Notes: generated by a model from the sequence alone, not told the origin. A DNA stretch of 64,000 nucleotides from Fundidesulfovibrio putealis DSM 16056 (GCF_000429325.1 NZ_KE386886.1:189626-253625); one strand, 5' to 3'. Shown: positions 8,550 to 16,504, counted from the first letter of the stretch. Program-made: numbers and translations.

Positions 8550-8772
8550 GGTCCCCTCCCGGTTGGCGTGTCGCCTTGGCGGTGCGCCAGCTCAAATACC
8601 TGTCGGACGCCGGATTCGCGCGGCCCGCACGCAGTGTCCTGCGCCCGCCGTCTCGCTTCAGCCGTACTCCCGGCCAAGCCCCGGCCGCCGCCTGCCGCGC
8701 CCGGCAATGGGGGCGGACAGGCTACAGGCCAAAGACTTCCCCCGCCCGCGTGTGGGCCGGGGTTGCCGCAAC

Positions 8773-9216
8773 TTACTCGTCCATCACCTTGCGGGCGGTG
8801 TCGAAATCGCCCTCTTCGGCCATGGCCGCGATCACCATGGCGTCTTCGATGCGCTCGCGGTAGGCCTTCTTCACGGTACCCAGCAGCTCGTCGATGTCGA
8901 TGGGCTTCTTGTGGTAGTGGAACGCGCCCAGCTTGCGGGCTTCTTCCTCGTCCAGGTCGGTGCCGTGGCCGGTGAGGATGATGATCTGCACCTTGGGGTT
9001 GGTGGCGCGGACCTTGCGCAGGACCTCCATGCCGTCGATGCCGGGCATGCGCAGGTCAAGGACCATGACGTCGGGCTCGTGGGTCTTGACCACGTCCAGC
9101 GCAGCTTCGCCGGAGTAGACCACCTTGGAAGGCACATCGCGCATTTTCATGCGCTCGGCCAGGGTGTTGACGAAATTCTCCTCATCGTCCACGAGAAGCA
9201 GCTTGATCTTGTTCAT
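8773..9216 (-). CDS. Single-domain response regulator with C-terminal helical extension
   Basis: 147 residues. I chose the ATG at 9214-9216 because an AAGGAG site lies 6-7 bp upstream. Receiver motifs: LLVDDEENF, Asp54 in VMVLDLRMPGIDG, Thr in IILTGHG, Lys104 in YHKKPID. About 30 extra residues follow the receiver fold (YRERIEDAMVIAAMAEEGDF...), predicted helical, with no DNA-binding motif. It sits between a degenerate kinase and a hybrid kinase. It recalls the D. vulgaris DVU0259-type receivers, from memory only. Confidence 0.9.
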   Translation of the reverse strand: MNKIKLLLVDDEENFVNTLAERMKMRDVPSKVVYSGEAALDVVKTHEPDVMVLDLRMPGIDGMEVLRKVRATNPKVQIIILTGHGTDLDEEEARKLGAFHYHKKPIDIDELLGTVKKAYRERIEDAMVIAAMAEEGDFDTARKVMDE

Positions 9217-9261
9217 ATCCGTCTCCTTGCAACGTTCGGCGCGCACGCGCCCGCCACTCGA

Positions 9262-9915
9262 TTACGCCTCTCGCCCGGCCTTTCGGAAAGCCAGGCGCAC
9301 CCCGCCTTCAAGAGCCTCGGCCGCCAGCAGGCCAGGCTTGTCGCCTGTCAGTGACTTGGCCAGGGACTGGGCCTCCCCGGCATCAAGCGCCTGACACAAA
9401 ATATCCACATACACCCGGTCGCCGTCCTCGCCCGGCTCAAGCCGGACGTTGCCCTGTTCCCGGCACCGCCAGGTCACGCCCAGGAGCGCCGCCTCCAGGA
9501 CCACCAGCACCTCGATCTGCGACGGTTCGGCCAGCACCGCAGCGGGAGCCTGCCCCACTTCCAGGGTCAGCTTGTGCTTCTTGGCTATGCGCCCCGAAAG
9601 CTGCACCAGGAGCCGTACCGAGAAGTTCAGGTCCGAGCCGTCCTGCCCCTCGTCCGGGGAATGCGCCAGGTGGCTCAGGTGCTCGCACATGTCCTGGCCC
9701 CGGGCCACCGAGGACTGCACCTGCGCGATGATCTCCTCGAACTTGTCGTTGTACTTGAACTTGGGCCGAAGCCCCATGGACTTGAGCGACTCCTTGCGCG
9801 CAAGGGACAGATAGTCGCCAAGAAGCCCGGATGCCTGCTGGATGGTGGCCAGCACGTTGCACAGATCGTGGCTGAGCGTGGCGGCCATCCGGCCCATGAA
9901 TCGCGCTTTGTCCAT
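9262..9915 (-). CDS. Degenerate histidine kinase-like protein (HisKA helices, decayed ATPase; possible phosphotransferase)
   Basis: 217 residues from the ATG at 9913-9915, which has AGGAG 5 bp upstream. The N-terminus RMAATLSHDLCNVLATIQQA carries a candidate phosphoacceptor His16 in a dimerisation helix. The C-terminal half has the length and rough pattern of a kinase ATPase domain, but I see no N-box asparagines, no DxGxG and no GxGLG. ATP binding is therefore doubtful. Proteins with a DHp helix pair and a dead ATPase fold, such as ChpT, shuttle phosphate between receivers; that role would fit the surrounding receivers. This is inference from motif loss and context. Confidence 0.75.
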   Translation of the reverse strand: MDKARFMGRMAATLSHDLCNVLATIQQASGLLGDYLSLARKESLKSMGLRPKFKYNDKFEEIIAQVQSSVARGQDMCEHLSHLAHSPDEGQDGSDLNFSVRLLVQLSGRIAKKHKLTLEVGQAPAAVLAEPSQIEVLVVLEAALLGVTWRCREQGNVRLEPGEDGDRVYVDILCQALDAGEAQSLAKSLTGDKPGLLAAEALEGGVRLAFRKAGREA

Positions 9916-9994
9916 TGTCACTCCTGGCATCCTGCCAGCCGCCAGCCTGCTCGGCGGGATGTCGGCTCCGGTTGCCTCCGGTTCGTACACATGC

Positions 9995-10375
9995 CTAGGC
10001 CTTGCCCGCCGCCACGGCCTCGCCAATCTTGGCGGTGAGGTCGTCGATGGACAGGGGTTTGATCATGTAATCGAACGCGCCAAGCTTCATGCCGTCCATG
10101 CCGTCCTTGGTGGCGCCCTGCCCGGTGAGCAGGATCACCTGCACGGCGGGATGGCGCTCCCGGATGAGCTTCAAGACGTCCAGCCCCTTGAGGCCTGGCA
10201 TGAACATGTCCAGCACCACCACGTCCGGGGGCGTCTCGTCTATCATGCGCAGTCCGGTTTCACCGTTCAGGGCCACGCGGCAGGTCAGCCCGCGCAACTC
10301 CAGACGCTCGCTCAGGGTGTGGACGAACTCTTCCTCGTCGTCCACGAGCAGGATGTTCCAGTCCTTCATGGTCAT
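9995..10375 (-). CDS. Single-domain response regulator
   Basis: 126-residue receiver. Motifs: LLVDDEEEF, Asp56 in VVVLDMFMPGLKG, Thr in ILLTGQG, and the Lys in YMIKPL. No output domain. The ATG at 10373-10375 begins 2 nt after the stop of the upstream membrane kinase, with GGAGG 10 bp before it, so translation is probably coupled. It is the obvious partner of that kinase. A second in-frame ATG lies two codons later. Confidence 0.92.
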   Translation of the reverse strand: MTMKDWNILLVDDEEEFVHTLSERLELRGLTCRVALNGETGLRMIDETPPDVVVLDMFMPGLKGLDVLKLIRERHPAVQVILLTGQGATKDGMDGMKLGAFDYMIKPLSIDDLTAKIGEAVAAGKA

Positions 10376-10377
10376 GA

Positions 10378-12108
10378 TTACTGAGCCTCCACGGCGGCGG
10401 AGGGCGGAGCCATAACCGGCAGGACCACCGTGAAGGTGGACCCCACCTGCTCCTGGCTGCTGACCGAGACCTCGCCGCCGAGACGTTTGATGATGCCGTA
10501 GGTGATGGACAGACCAAGCCCGGTGCCCTTGCCGCGCTTGGTGGTGAAGAACGGCTCGAAGATGCACTTCATGGTGTCGTCCGACATGCCGCAGCCGTTG
10601 TCCTGGATGGAAAAGCCCACGTGCTGCTCGTCCTGGTTCCAGCTTTTCACCGTGATGGTTCCCTGGTCGGGGATGGCGGCCAGGGCGTTGTTCAGGATGT
10701 TCAGGATCACCTGCTGCAACTGCCCCCGGTCGGACTCGATGCGCCCGAGCTCAGGCTCCAGGTCCAGGGTAAGGCTCACGCTGCGGTGCTCGGCCTCGCG
10801 CGCCAGGAAGCTGGCCGTCTCGGTGATCACCTCGTTTAAGCTGAGCCCCTCGATCTTCACATCCATGCGCCGGGCGAAGCCGAGCATGCGGTGGGTGATG
10901 CCCCGGCAGCGTTCCACGGCCTTTATGATGGCCTCCACCTGGGAGAAGAACTTGACGCGGCCCGGGAAGTCCTCCTGAAGGGTCAGGAGATCCTTGAGCA
11001 GCCCGGCCTTCTCGTTGATGATGGCCAGGGGGTTGTTGATCTCGTGGGCCACGCCTGCGGCCAGGCGTCCGATGGAGGAGAGCTTCTGGGCGTGCTCCAC
11101 CTGCCGGAAGGCCAGGGCGCGCCGCTCCTCGGACTCGCGCATGCGGTTGACCAGCATGCCCGTGAAGCGCGACACCACGAAGAAGATGGCCATCACCCCC
11201 ACCAGGAAGACCAGCAGCAGGTCCCCGCGCAGGTTGTACCAGGCGTTTATCGCGCCCAGGCGCGGCTTGGCGGCCATCAGGATGAAATCCGTGTTGGGGA
11301 AATAGGCGTACGTCAGGTACAGCTCGCGCCCCTGGGGATCGGTGATGGGGATGACCTGCGGCTCGAAGGTGACCGGCGGCAGCGGCAGCGGGCAGGGCTT
11401 GAGCACGTCCCCGTAAAAGTATGAGCTGGTCTGGAGCACGCCCTTGCGGTTCACCATGAAGGCGTCCGAGCCGGGTTCGAGCCCCATGGCCGCGATGATC
11501 TTGTCGAACTGCCGGGTGTCCAGCGTGGCGCGAAGCACCCAGGACTCGCCGGACTCCGAGGTGTGCTGCATGGCGATGACCACGTGGGGCAGGTTCCTAA
11601 AGCCCAGGAACACGTCGGAGATGTACTTGCCGCTGGCGCGCACCTGGGCGAACCAGTCCTGGCTGGAGTAGTCGCGGTTCTTCAGGTCGTAGGGGCCTAC
11701 GTAGCTCACCTGCCTGCCGTGGGCGTCGATGAGGCCAAGGTCCACGAACCCCTCGAATTCCTTGCGCATCACCCGGAAGATGCGCCCCAGGTTGCGCTCG
11801 TCGGACAGATCCTGGAAGCTGTAGGCCTGGGCGATGAACCCCACGGTGGAGGCGCGCTCGGCCAGGAAGAGGTCGATGGTGTTGCGGGTCTTGCCGAGCA
11901 GCACGCGCAGCGGGTTCTGCACCTCGCGGGCCATGGTGGTCTGGAACTCGCTGAAGTTGATGACCGCCATGAGCAGGAGCGGCACCAGCGTCACCACGGC
12001 CATGAGCCCCACGATCTTGTACTTCAGCAGATTGTAGCGCTCGGGCGAGATGGCGTCGTCGCTGGTGTGAAGGTCCCGGAAGTGCCGGGTGAAGATGTCA
12101 CCGAGCAT
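10378..12108 (-). CDS. Membrane sensor histidine kinase with periplasmic Cache-type sensor
   Basis: 576 residues. The ATG at 12106-12108 has GGGAGG upstream and overlaps the end of the NifX-like gene by 11 bp. Transmembrane helix at about 31-52, a periplasmic double-Cache-like region at about 55-290 (DSFQDLSDERN..., DWFAQVRASGKYISDVFLG), second helix at about 297-318, HisKA with His355 in AGVAHEINNPLAI, N-box NILNNALAAI, DNGCGM and KGTGLGLSITYGII. The Cache signature DWF..a..sgk.yiSdv is typical of sensors for small organic ligands. The ligand is unknown. Confidence 0.93.
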   Translation of the reverse strand: MLGDIFTRHFRDLHTSDDAISPERYNLLKYKIVGLMAVVTLVPLLLMAVINFSEFQTTMAREVQNPLRVLLGKTRNTIDLFLAERASTVGFIAQAYSFQDLSDERNLGRIFRVMRKEFEGFVDLGLIDAHGRQVSYVGPYDLKNRDYSSQDWFAQVRASGKYISDVFLGFRNLPHVVIAMQHTSESGESWVLRATLDTRQFDKIIAAMGLEPGSDAFMVNRKGVLQTSSYFYGDVLKPCPLPLPPVTFEPQVIPITDPQGRELYLTYAYFPNTDFILMAAKPRLGAINAWYNLRGDLLLVFLVGVMAIFFVVSRFTGMLVNRMRESEERRALAFRQVEHAQKLSSIGRLAAGVAHEINNPLAIINEKAGLLKDLLTLQEDFPGRVKFFSQVEAIIKAVERCRGITHRMLGFARRMDVKIEGLSLNEVITETASFLAREAEHRSVSLTLDLEPELGRIESDRGQLQQVILNILNNALAAIPDQGTITVKSWNQDEQHVGFSIQDNGCGMSDDTMKCIFEPFFTTKRGKGTGLGLSITYGIIKRLGGEVSVSSQEQVGSTFTVVLPVMAPPSAAVEAQ

Positions 12109-12469
12109 GGTCTTCCTCCCTGTCGAAGAGGATGTCGCCGGACTGGAGCGCGCCTTGCGCATAGCGCTCCAGCACGTCGCGGGCCGGGCCTGCCACGTTG
12201 TCCAGCACCTCCACCCGCTTCCAGCGCAGGTAGTGGTAGTACTCCTCTTCTATACCGCCGCAGATGAGCACGTCCACGTCCTTTCGCAGGATCAGGTCGC
12301 ACAGGCCGTCCGCCGAAGGGTGCGGCAGGAGGAAATCCTCGGTCTTGATCTCGCCCACATCGCCGTCGCCGTCCTGGATGACGTCGGCCAGCAGGGCCTC
12401 GGCCGCCAGATCGAACCGGGGAGCCACCTCGTCCTTGAAAAGCGGGATGAGCACGCGCAGGGTCCGCAT
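12098..12469 (-). CDS. NifX/NifB-type dinitrogenase iron-molybdenum cofactor domain protein
   Basis: 123 residues matching the small cofactor-binding domain shared by NifX, NafY and the NifB C-terminus: IPLFKDEVAPRFDLAAEALL at the start and LICGGIEEEYYHYLRWKRVEVL in the second half. No nitrogenase genes are present in the window. Such stand-alone proteins bind Fe-S or Fe-Mo cluster fragments, or have unknown roles in anaerobes. It lies 3 bp after the sigma54-activator-like gene and overlaps the membrane kinase start, so it belongs to the signalling operon. A sensory or cofactor-carrying role is inferred from that location. Confidence 0.82.
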   Translation of the reverse strand: MRTLRVLIPLFKDEVAPRFDLAAEALLADVIQDGDGDVGEIKTEDFLLPHPSADGLCDLILRKDVDVLICGGIEEEYYHYLRWKRVEVLDNVAGPARDVLERYAQGALQSGDILFDREEDHAR

Positions 12470-12472
12470 GGC

Positions 12473-13633
12473 CTAGCTCCTCTCCCCGGCGGCGCGCGGC
12501 AGCTGCTTGAGCAGGTGCGCGGGCAGGCAGGCGGGCGGGATGGCGGATTTGTGGCAGACCATGACCGCGAACTCCACGATGTTGCGCAGCTCCCGCACGT
12601 TTCCGGGGTAGTCGTGCTCCAGGAGCAATGCCCTGGCCTTGGGAGTGAACCCATGCACTTTCTTGCGGAACTTCCCCGCGAACAGTTCCAGGAAGTGCGT
12701 CAGCAGAAATTCGATGTCTTCTGGCCGTTCGCGCAGCGGGGGCAGGTCCAGGCGCAGGGCTCCCAGGCGGTAGGCCAGGTCCTGTCGCAGCTTGCCCGCG
12801 CGCACCAGCGCCTCCGGGGACGTGGGCGACGAGGCGATGATCTTGGCCTGCGAGCGCACCGGAGTCTGCATTCCGGCGGGCAGGATAGTCCCCTCGTCCA
12901 CGAAGCGCACCAGCCGGGCCTGCAAGGCCTCGGGCAGCTCCCCAACGTCGGAGAGGTACACCGAGCCCGCTCCCGCCCGTTGGAACGCTCCCAAGGCTAT
13001 CCCCCCGGACGTCTGCTTGCGGCCGAACAGCTCGGCCTCCAGCGTCTCCGGGGGCATGGGGCCGCAGTTCACGCGCACGAACGGTTCGCGCGAGCGCGGC
13101 GACACCTTGTGGATGGCCTCGGCCACGGCGTCCTTGCCGGTTCCGGTCTCGCCGATGACGATGACCGGGTCGTCGGCCTGGGCCATGGCCGGGATCAGGC
13201 GCATGATGCGCTCCATCACCGGGCTCTTGCCCACCAGCTTGCCGATGCCTCCCGGCTCTTCCAGGCGGCGCTCCAGGTCCCTGACGGCGCTCAGGTCCTC
13301 CACCAGATCGATGCGGTAAAGGTCCTGCCCCTTTGTGTCGCGCACGGGGATGACGCTTATGCGCACCGGGATCTTGCGGCGGTGACGGTTTATGATCTCC
13401 GTGTCCGCCGGGCCCTGCACCGGGCAGTGCCGATGGCACAGCCCGGAGCGCAGCACGTGCCGACAGGGCACGCCCCGGACTTCCTCGCGGGCAAAGCCCG
13501 TCAGCCGCTCGAGCGCAGCGTTCAGCGTCACGACCCGGCCCTCCCGGTCCAGGACGGCCACGCCAAGCGGCAGGCCGTCCAGGATGGCCGGGAAGTCGAG
13601 GGAAGCGAGGATGCCGGGGGGCACGAATGTCAT
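12473..13633 (-). CDS. Degenerate sigma54-activator-like protein: PAS domain with Cys cluster plus AAA+ domain, no GAFTGA, no HTH
   Basis: 386 residues. PAS domain at about 10-115 with three closely spaced cysteines, Cys57, Cys66 and Cys70 (PCRHVLRSGLCHRHCP). The AAA+ domain has an intact Walker A, GETGTGKD (161-168). Where sigma54 activators carry GAFTGA the sequence reads FGRKQTSGGIALGAFQRAG, and the Walker B LFLDEIGE is changed to VYLSDVGE. The AAA+ C-terminal helices are present (YPGNVRELRN) but the protein ends without a helix-turn-helix. It is therefore unlikely to activate sigma54 in the usual way. First gene of the signalling cluster; a redox- or metal-responsive sensor or ATP-dependent scaffold are possibilities. 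Confidence 0.85.
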   Translation of the reverse strand: MTFVPPGILASLDFPAILDGLPLGVAVLDREGRVVTLNAALERLTGFAREEVRGVPCRHVLRSGLCHRHCPVQGPADTEIINRHRRKIPVRISVIPVRDTKGQDLYRIDLVEDLSAVRDLERRLEEPGGIGKLVGKSPVMERIMRLIPAMAQADDPVIVIGETGTGKDAVAEAIHKVSPRSREPFVRVNCGPMPPETLEAELFGRKQTSGGIALGAFQRAGAGSVYLSDVGELPEALQARLVRFVDEGTILPAGMQTPVRSQAKIIASSPTSPEALVRAGKLRQDLAYRLGALRLDLPPLRERPEDIEFLLTHFLELFAGKFRKKVHGFTPKARALLLEHDYPGNVRELRNIVEFAVMVCHKSAIPPACLPAHLLKQLPRAAGERS

Positions 13634-13673
13634 GATGTACGTTCTCCTAGCGTTGGTACTTCGGGTAGAAGGT

Positions 13674-13692
13674 GCGCCCGGTCGCCGGGCGC
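13674..13692. terminator. Short GC hairpin in leader of signalling cluster
   Basis: Perfect 8-bp inverted repeat GCGCCCGG-TCG-CCGGGCGC, between the end of the exporter operon (13742) and the start of the sigma54-activator-like gene (13633), both minus strand. There is no U-tract. It could weakly terminate exporter transcription or just be leader structure. Confidence 0.4.
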
Positions 13693-13741
13693 GTCGCTAG
13701 AATCATTGTGTTCACGGTTAAATACAAGTCCAATTACGCGT

Positions 13742-14176
13742 TTAGTGCGCGCCGCCGCCAACGATTCCCGAAGCGGCCAGGCTCAGCACCAGCACTTCCA
13801 GGAAGGCCAGCAGCGCGAAGACCTTGTCGCCCTTCTTCAGGAAGGCCGGGATGAGCGGAATGTAGGCGATGATGGTCAGGCCCGCCAGCAGCACGATGCC
13901 CGCGAAGTTCAGGAAGTCGCCCTTGCCCATGAGCACGAGCCAGCCCCAGCCGGTGGGGACGTTGCCCTGCGACAGGTAGGTGCCAACGGGCTGCGACCAC
14001 AGCACCGTGACCTTCTCCAGGGGGATGTGGGGGGTCATGATGCCCGCCACGTAAAGGATATAGGTCACCGCCATGAGGGCCAGGCCGCCCCAGCAGCCCC
14101 AGAAGAGGATGTCGGCGTAGAGGATCTGTTCGCGAGGCGTCTCGATGGGCGCACCAACGGTTTTGTTGTCAGCCAT
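13742..14176 (-). CDS. Small membrane protein with DUF1634-like layout, partner of TauE exporter
   Basis: 144 residues with AAGGAG upstream of the ATG. Three hydrophobic segments are visible: about 25-45 (FWGCWGGLALMAVTYILYVAG), about 90-112 (NFAGIVLLAGLTIIAYIPLI) and about 118-140 (VFALLAFLEVLVLSLAASGI). The layout, with a polar loop between helices 1 and 2, resembles DUF1634 proteins, which are commonly encoded next to TauE/SafE exporters. It follows the exporter by 27 bp and is presumably co-transcribed. Function unknown; probably an exporter subunit. Confidence 0.75.
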   Translation of the reverse strand: MADNKTVGAPIETPREQILYADILFWGCWGGLALMAVTYILYVAGIMTPHIPLEKVTVLWSQPVGTYLSQGNVPTGWGWLVLMGKGDFLNFAGIVLLAGLTIIAYIPLIPAFLKKGDKVFALLAFLEVLVLSLAASGIVGGGAH

Positions 14177-14203
14177 GACTAGTCTCCTTAGCTCGTCGAA
14201 AAA

Positions 14204-15178
14204 TTAGAAGCCCAGGCCCTTCATGAACGCCTTGCCGCCAGAGAACAGCAGCACGCCGATGACCATGTAGCGGATGAACTTGGGTTTGGCCTTGGCCAGC
14301 AGCTTAACACCCGCGAACGAGCCGAACATCAGGCCGATGACCGAAGGAATGGCCATGAGCGGGATGACGCAGCCCTGGTTCAGGTAGACCCAGGCGGCGG
14401 AGGTGTCGGTGATGGACAGGAGGAACTTGGAGGTGCCAACGGCCACCTTGAGGGGCGCGCCCATCATCAGGTTGAGCACCGGGACGTTGGCCCAGCCAGC
14501 GCCCAGGCCGAACATGCCGGCCATGACGCCGATGATGATGAACATCAGCAGGCCCGGCAGGGTGCGGTGGGTCTTCCAGTTGACGGTCTCGCCGGAGGAG
14601 GCGTCGAAGTAGGAACCGTTCATGCCCAGGGCCAGGCCGATGGCGTCCTGCTTGGTGACCACGGGGTAGGCCGTGTTCTTGGAGACCAGCAGCAGCACCG
14701 CGATGAACAGGATGGTGCCGCCCAGGCACAGCTGGATGACGTTGGTGGGCAGCGCCAGGCCGATCATGGCGCCCACGATGGCGCAGGCGCTGGCGATGAG
14801 CGCCACGGGCAGGGCCAGGCGCAGGCTGGCCAGGTTTCTCTTCAGAAGACCAGGGCCTGCGGCCAGCGCTCCGGCCAGGGCCACCAGGAGGCCCGCGCCG
14901 CGCACGAAGTCCAGATGGAACGGGAAGAATCCGCTGACCAGGGGCACGAACAGCACGCCGCCGCCAACGCCCGCCAGCACCGCGATGATGCCCAGGATGA
15001 AACAGAAGAACAGAAGAATTGTAGGCCACATCCACCAGGGCCCTTCAGGCGCGCCTGCCGCCTGGGCGGCCTCCACCATGGCCTTGCCGCCGTCCAGGGA
15101 TGCGGCATAGGCGAACGCCCCCCCCAACAGGCCCAGAGCCACCATTACCATTCCGATTCGCAACCAGCTCGATTTCAT
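14204..15178 (-). CDS. TauE/SafE-family anion exporter
   Basis: 324 residues from the ATG at 15176-15178 (GGGAG upstream). A first hydrophobic segment (RIGMVMVALGLLGGAFAYAAS) may be a signal sequence. It is followed by the TauE/SafE repeats: GIIAVLAGVGGGVLFVPLVS and the second half GVMAGMFGLGAGWANVPVLNL, each with the glycine-rich helix typical of the family. Family members export sulfite, organosulfonates or sulfoacetate, plausible in a sulfur-metabolising anaerobe, but the substrate is not determined by sequence. Transcription is probably from a -24/-12 type promoter near 15270-15287 and controlled by the divergent sigma54 activator. Confidence 0.9.
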   Translation of the reverse strand: MKSSWLRIGMVMVALGLLGGAFAYAASLDGGKAMVEAAQAAGAPEGPWWMWPTILLFFCFILGIIAVLAGVGGGVLFVPLVSGFFPFHLDFVRGAGLLVALAGALAAGPGLLKRNLASLRLALPVALIASACAIVGAMIGLALPTNVIQLCLGGTILFIAVLLLVSKNTAYPVVTKQDAIGLALGMNGSYFDASSGETVNWKTHRTLPGLLMFIIIGVMAGMFGLGAGWANVPVLNLMMGAPLKVAVGTSKFLLSITDTSAAWVYLNQGCVIPLMAIPSVIGLMFGSFAGVKLLAKAKPKFIRYMVIGVLLFSGGKAFMKGLGF

Positions 15179-15268
15179 GTTCGCACGCTCTCCCTTGCTT
15201 CCAGATTCAGAAAGGACCGTCCGGCGAAAACGTCGGCGGCACGCCCCCACGCTTGTTCTTTCCTGCAC

Positions 15269-15287
15269 AATCAAGAAGCGTACCAGG
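15269..15287 (-). promoter_or_regulatory. Candidate sigma54 (-24/-12) promoter of the TauE exporter operon
   Basis: On the minus strand the sequence reads CCTGGTACGCTTCTTGATT. The -24 element TGGTACG matches TGGCACG with one difference, and the spacing to the -12 element is correct (GG-N10). The -12 dinucleotide is GA rather than GC, a real weakness. Predicted transcription would start near 15259, giving an 80-nt leader. A sigma54 activator gene lies divergently next door, which supports the call. Confidence 0.5.
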
Positions 15288-15336
15288 ATGAAACCCGCAT
15301 GGATCAACGGTTTGCGGGCACCGCTTCGCGCCAGAA

Positions 15337-15352
15337 CGGCAAGAATCTGCCG
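15337..15352. promoter_or_regulatory. Palindromic operator, copy 1 (CGGCA type)
   Basis: CGGCAAGAATCTGCCG, a palindrome with 5-bp perfect arms. It lies about 85 bp upstream of the predicted exporter transcription start, an enhancer-like position. Copies 2 and 3 share the same outer bases; copy 2 starts exactly 20 bp further along, so both would face the same side of the helix. Confidence 0.65.
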
Positions 15353-15356
15353 GAAG

Positions 15357-15372
15357 CGGCAAATTATTGCCG
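15357..15372. promoter_or_regulatory. Palindromic operator, copy 2 (CGGCAA type)
   Basis: CGGCAAATTATTGCCG, 6-bp perfect arms CGGCAA/TTGCCG (7 bp when flanking G and C are included). It is offset 20 bp from copy 1 and lies about 105 bp upstream of the predicted exporter start site. Likely bound by the divergent sigma54 activator. Confidence 0.68.
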
Positions 15373-15460
15373 CAGGGGTCTTCACATTTTTGAAGCGAGA
15401 ACGTATCTGAAGGGTGTGAGGCCGGGATAATCCAGCGAATTCGAGCAGAACCGGACGGGA

Positions 15461-16504
15461 ATGGGCGACTATATGAAAAACGGCAAAAATTTGCCGCTTC
15501 GGCTGGACCTGGACGACCTCCCAGAGGAAGGCGGCGGCGTCACCGCCGTGCTCATCGGGTCCAGATCCATGCGCGAAGCGCACCAGCTGGCCTCCCAGGT
15601 GGCCACGTCGGACGCCCCCGTGCTGCTCCAGGGCGAGTCCGGAACAGGCAAGGAACTGTTTGCCCGCCTCATTCACGCCATGTCCAACCGCCGGGAGAAA
15701 CCCTTCGTCCCGGTGAACTGCGGCGTGCTGCGCGACGAATTATTCGCGGATAAATTTTTCGGGCACGAGGCAGGGGCCTTCACCGGCGCGTCCAAGCAGC
15801 AGAAGGGCAGCTTCGAGTTGGCCGGGGCCGGGACGCTGTTCCTGGACGAGGTGGGCGAAATCCCCCCCAACAACCAGGTGGACTTCCTGCGGGTGCTGGA
15901 GCAGCGCACATTCCGGCGTCTGGGCGGCGAGAAGGAGCTGCCCTTCGAGGCCCGCATTGTGGCCGCCACCAACCGCAACTTCCTGGAGATGGTCAAGGCC
16001 GGGCAGTTCCGGGCGGACCTCTACTACCGGCTGAACGTGGTGCCGGTGTTCCTGCCGCCGCTCAGGCAGCGCCGCGAGGACATCCCCATCCTGGCCGGGC
16101 ACTTCCTGGAGCACTTCGGACTGCGCTACCACAAGCACGGCATGAGCCTCTCGCCCGAGGCCCTGGCGGTGCTGAGCAGCTACGCCTGGCCGGGCAACGC
16201 CCGCGAGCTGCGAAACCTGATCGAGCGCCTCGTGCTGGTGCACCCCGAGGGGGTCATCGAGGCCCAGGATCTCCCGGTGGAGGTGCAGCCTGGCTCCGCC
16301 GTGCAGGTGGAGGAGGCCGGACCCGACAGTCTGCTCCTGGACGCAGCCGTGCGCGACGCCGAGATACGGGCCATCATAAGGGCCTTCCGGCACACGCGCG
16401 GCAACCGTGCCAAGACCGCCGACGTGCTGGGGATCTCCCCGCGCACCCTTCGCCACAAGGTGAAGGAGTACTCGCTCAGCCTGGCGCGCTACTCCAAGGG
16501 CTGA
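15461..16504 (+). CDS. Sigma54-dependent transcriptional activator (AAA+ plus HTH, no sensory domain)
   Basis: 347 residues. After only about 30 N-terminal residues the AAA+ domain begins: Walker A GESGTGKE (58-65), GAFTGA (105-110), Walker B TLFLDEVGEIP, and the sensor region. A Fis-type helix-turn-helix lies near the end (NRAKTADVLGISPRTLRHKV). Like PspF it lacks a receiver or PAS domain, so its activity is probably set by an anti-activator or by expression level. It is divergent from the exporter operon, with three copies of a CGGCA-type palindrome in and beside the shared region. A later ATG at 15473 is an alternative start. Confidence 0.92.
   Translation: MGDYMKNGKNLPLRLDLDDLPEEGGGVTAVLIGSRSMREAHQLASQVATSDAPVLLQGESGTGKELFARLIHAMSNRREKPFVPVNCGVLRDELFADKFFGHEAGAFTGASKQQKGSFELAGAGTLFLDEVGEIPPNNQVDFLRVLEQRTFRRLGGEKELPFEARIVAATNRNFLEMVKAGQFRADLYYRLNVVPVFLPPLRQRREDIPILAGHFLEHFGLRYHKHGMSLSPEALAVLSSYAWPGNARELRNLIERLVLVHPEGVIEAQDLPVEVQPGSAVQVEEAGPDSLLLDAAVRDAEIRAIIRAFRHTRGNRAKTADVLGISPRTLRHKVKEYSLSLARYSKG
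15481..15496. promoter_or_regulatory. Palindromic operator, copy 3, inside the activator's first codons
   Basis: CGGCAAAAATTTGCCG, 7-bp perfect arms CGGCAAA/TTTGCCG. It lies within codons 7-12 of the sigma54 activator gene, suggesting autoregulation or DNA looping with copies 1 and 2. Confidence 0.6.

Noticed and set aside
12098..12469. Nitrogen fixation locus
   Set aside because: Only a NifX-like domain is present; no nifHDK or other nif genes are in the window.
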